Shown here piece by piece: positions 61,752 through 64,000 of a stretch of DNA of 64,000 nt. Within the stretch, counting starts at the first letter, position 1. Each line of letters starts with the position of its first letter. The notes under the pieces were generated by a model. The model did no database searches. It saw only the letters and a program-made list of their open reading frames with translations, and was not told the DNA's origin. A program made the position numbers and the translations under genes. The stretch covers positions 1 to 64,000 of the forward strand of contig CALDUY010000017.1 in the NCBI GenBank assembly GCA_937923405.1, read 5' to 3'. The DNA is from an uncultured Gemmataceae bacterium. Lineage in GTDB: Bacteria; Planctomycetota; Planctomycetia; Gemmatales; Gemmataceae.

Positions 61752-62975
61752 CTACCGAATCAAAAGAGCCAGCACACTCAACCAACCATGGCGCGCGACG
61801 CAGTCGCTGCTACAGGCAGACAGCGTTGTTGGCACAGGGAGACGTTCTCGACGAGCAGCCAGCGCCAGCCACAGCGCAATCCCATAGCCCGCCAGCCCCA
61901 GAATCCAGCTGAGGATCCGCTGAACCAGCGAGGCCAGCACACCATTCGCTTCGGTGGCGCGGAAGAGAACGTACAACGCGCCGAAGCCCCACTCGCCGCC
62001 CCCTGCTCCACCTGGGGTGGGAATCAGAGCCTGCATGGTCACTCCAATCGGCACCAGCAGAAAATGCTGCGTCAGCGAAGGAATCGGTCCCAACCCTGGC
62101 GTCCACAAGGCACAGGCACAGCAGTAGAACGCCAGCACAAAGCCGACCTGGCCCACCCAAGTCAGCCCCATCACCACCGCCACGCTCTTCTGTCTTTGCC
62201 GATACATCCAGACCGCACGCCACAATTCCCCCAGGGCACGACCAGCAAGCGGAAGGCGGCTGAGTCGCTGAGCAAAGCGTTCGGCGCGACGGTCCGGCAA
62301 CAAGCCCAGGACCAGCCAGAGGCTCAGACTGGCCGCCACGATGCCCAGCGCCAACAGCGTGATCGTCGAGGCGACGGTGGCAGTCGGTCCAGAGAGCAAC
62401 CCGCACGCCCAGAAGCTGCTGCCCAGAATTGCCACGAACCAGACCAGCGCCCACAAAGCGATGAGGCGGTCCATCAGGACGGTGGCGACGGCAGCGGTGC
62501 GGCGGTTCTGCGTCCGGGCCAGGGCCGCGGCCTTGACGATGTCGCCGCCCACCGAGCCGGGCAAAAATGTGTTAAAGAAGATCCCTAATAGGCCATATCG
62601 CATGGCGTCGGCGAAGCTCAGCGTCAGATCGAGGGCACGGACCAGCAACAACCAGCGGAATAAGGTGATGAAGATGGCCAGCGCATAAACCACTGCCCCT
62701 AACAGCAGATAGCCATACTGGATCGGCTGGCGTTCGACGACGTGGTGCTGCCAGACGTAGCCCAATCCTTTGGCCTCGATACGGTCCGGGAGGGCCGAGG
62801 CAGCGGCGAGGAGCGGCGCGGCGGGCAGCGGCGAAGCCGACAGACCTACGGTGCTGGCTCCCAGCGTGGCGATGGCTTTGGTCGGCTCGGGAGCCCAGTT
62901 GGCTCGAACTACCCAGACCAACAGGGCTACGGCGAGAATATATTTAGCGACGTCAAACACCAACCGCTTGGTCAC
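61752..62975 (-). CDS. Lysylphosphatidylglycerol synthase-type transmembrane protein (flippase-like)
   Basis: A 407-aa polytopic membrane protein of the LPG_synthase_TM / UPF0104 family (PF03706). The family signature is seen as GLLGIFFNTFLPGSVGGDIVKA, and the C-terminal PTPGGAGGGEWGFG replaces the usual P-x-PGG-x-G-x-x-E. About eight to nine hydrophobic segments are visible. A non-membrane insertion lies near residues 35-80. The GTG start at 62975 has AAAGGA upstream. Members flip or modify phospholipids or act in glycolipid export; the lipid here is unknown. It lies 63 bp upstream of the 149-aa gene on the same strand. Confidence 0.88.
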   Translation of the reverse strand: MTKRLVFDVAKYILAVALLVWVVRANWAPEPTKAIATLGASTVGLSASPLPAAPLLAAASALPDRIEAKGLGYVWQHHVVERQPIQYGYLLLGAVVYALAIFITLFRWLLLVRALDLTLSFADAMRYGLLGIFFNTFLPGSVGGDIVKAAALARTQNRRTAAVATVLMDRLIALWALVWFVAILGSSFWACGLLSGPTATVASTITLLALGIVAASLSLWLVLGLLPDRRAERFAQRLSRLPLAGRALGELWRAVWMYRQRQKSVAVVMGLTWVGQVGFVLAFYCCACALWTPGLGPIPSLTQHFLLVPIGVTMQALIPTPGGAGGGEWGFGALYVLFRATEANGVLASLVQRILSWILGLAGYGIALWLALAARRERLPVPTTLSACSSDCVARHGWLSVLALLIR

Positions 62976-63136
62976 GAGTCATCCTTTCCAGATCATTCGC
63001 CCGCCGAGTCGCGTGGTCGATACCACTAATCTAGGTCACGAAATCGGCGAAGTGGGCTTCCTTGCCAGACTCTATTGTGAAATTCCCGGTCTCCGCTGTC
63101 GAGAGGAATCCAAGCAGTGGCAAGACAAGCAGGGGG

Positions 63137-63172
63137 CCGAGTCTGCTCTCCCGAACAAGAGAGCAGACTCGG
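63137..63172 (-). terminator. Hairpin downstream of the oxidoreductase gene
   Basis: CCGAGTCTGCTCTC pairs perfectly with GAGAGCAGACTCGG (14 bp) around an 8-nt loop, 24 bp past the oxidoreductase stop. No T-run follows on the minus strand, so it may be a processing or stability hairpin. Confidence 0.6.
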
Positions 63173-63196
63173 AGGTAAGCGCGGACAGAACGGAGT

Positions 63197-64000
63197 TTAC
63201 AGCTTCCAGCCGGCACGATACTGCTTGTGCAACAGTTTGTTAGCGTCGGCCTCAGCGAAGCGGCCCTCGTTGCCGTCGTAGGTCAGCTTTTTGCCGGCGC
63301 GAATGGCCACGTTGCCCAGCAGGATCGCCTCGGTCAGCATCGCTGCATAGTCAAAGTTCGACAGGGCATGTTTGTAGTTGTTGCTGCGGATCGCCTCGAC
63401 CCACTCTTTCTTCATCTCCAAGTCGATGTCACGACTCTTGCGGCGCGGCAGCTTGTTCTCGAACTTCTTGAGATCTTTGGCTCCCGGTCCGATCAACTGG
63501 CGAGTCCCCCCGTAATCATCTGGCGAGTAGATGGTGGCATTTTCGCCGATCAGCAGCGAGCCGGAGTCGGAGAAGTTCTTCGCCGTGCCCTGCAACAAGG
63601 AGATGTCGGGCAGGACACGCTTGCCGTCTTTGCGGCCTTCGTACCAAATCAAACGGACGGGCGGCAATTCGCCTCGGGCGGGAAATTCGTAGACCACCTT
63701 GGCCCAGCCGGGATAGGTTTCCTCATTGAGCGGTTCGGATTCTGCTTCAATCGAGGTCGGCAGGCCGAGGTTCAGGCCCATATAGGGCATGTTGGCAGTG
63801 TGGCAGGCCATGTCGCCCAGAGCACCGGTGCCCCAGTCCCACCAGCCGCGCCAGTTGAACGGATGATAGCCCTTGGCATAGGGACGTTCGGGAGCCGGCC
63901 CCAGGAACAAATCCCAGTGAACGTGCTTGGGACACGGTTCGGGGTCGGGTCGTTTCGTTACCTTGGGAGCTTGCGGCCAGACCGGACGATTGGTCCAGAC
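63197..64000 (-). CDS. Gfo/Idh/MocA family oxidoreductase, C-terminal part (cut by window edge)
   Basis: At least 268 codons are present, open to the right edge, so the N-terminal Rossmann domain lies outside. The visible part begins VWTNRPVWPQAPKVTKRPDP, then PKHVHWDLFLGPAPERPYAKGYHPFNWRGWWDWGTGALGDMACH. This is the planctomycete type of Gfo/Idh/MocA protein, in which the region around KHVHWD lies after the catalytic block. The C-terminus has ALSNFDYAAMLTEAILLGNVAIR and LLHKQYRAGWKL. Members oxidise sugars or related alcohols with NAD(P). Many planctomycete copies are Tat-exported, which cannot be checked here. Confidence 0.93.
   Translation of the reverse strand, partial: VWTNRPVWPQAPKVTKRPDPEPCPKHVHWDLFLGPAPERPYAKGYHPFNWRGWWDWGTGALGDMACHTANMPYMGLNLGLPTSIEAESEPLNEETYPGWAKVVYEFPARGELPPVRLIWYEGRKDGKRVLPDISLLQGTAKNFSDSGSLLIGENATIYSPDDYGGTRQLIGPGAKDLKKFENKLPRRKSRDIDLEMKKEWVEAIRSNNYKHALSNFDYAAMLTEAILLGNVAIRAGKKLTYDGNEGRFAEADANKLLHKQYRAGWKL

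Overview
This window reads as chromosome of a planctomycete, most likely a member or relative of the Gemmataceae. The call rests on gene families, not on an rRNA gene, because none is present. Marker families include DUF1501, DUF1549/DUF1553 and DUF1080 proteins, a BBP7-type outer-membrane barrel, a Cys/Tyr-rich YTV-repeat protein, a Minf_1886 protein, surface proteins that open with LExLExR motifs, and EF-hand-rich secreted proteins. I saw no tRNA, no rRNA, no intact transposase gene and no replication origin.

Layout. 1-1.2 kb: the leader-distal end of a CRISPR array (five 35-bp repeats), abutting a truncated reading frame that resembles a phage head-maturation protease, then REP-like hairpins. 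1.2-3.4 kb: a short-chain dehydrogenase coupled to a zinc-ribbon membrane protein, and a secreted protein. 3.8-10.7 kb: envelope and secreted proteins (YTV protein, P1 nuclease/phospholipase C-like enzyme, SdrD-B-like surface protein, BBP7 barrel). 11-18 kb: a DUF1501 protein, a three-gene group with a RicT/PSP1 protein and a Minf_1886 protein, and divergently a pabB - coxG-like - DUF1080 run. 18-24 kb: an HD phosphohydrolase, then a DUF1549/1553 - DUF1501 - EF-hand operon. 24.3-29.8 kb: a BlaI-type repressor followed by a very large BlaR1-type M56 protease fused to about 28 WD40 repeats. 30-33.8 kb: a response regulator, an RlmI-type rRNA methyltransferase and two secreted paralogues, closed by a strong terminator. 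33.9-36.6 kb: a GH63/MGH1-type glucosidase.

36.7-53.8 kb, all on the minus strand, is a type IV pilus / type II secretion-like locus. In transcription order it holds a GspE/PilB ATPase, a PilT ATPase, a second PilB with an N-terminal MshEN domain, a PilC/GspF membrane platform, five prepilin-like proteins and a giant (about 1518 aa) PilX/GspK-like protein. A DUF559 gene bounded by 50-bp perfect direct repeats has been inserted among the prepilin genes. Secretin and alignment-complex genes are not in the window, so the machine must be completed elsewhere.

54-64 kb: an ELWxxDGT-repeat surface protein, a metallopeptidase-ChaN-like fusion, two small lipoproteins, a yidD-rnpA pair preceded by a gene of unknown function, a flippase-like membrane protein, and a Gfo/Idh/MocA oxidoreductase cut by the window edge.

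The most unusual items are the M56-WD40 fusion beside a BlaI repressor with a candidate operator, the DUF559 insertion with direct repeats inside the pilus locus, and the phage-like fragment butted against the CRISPR array.
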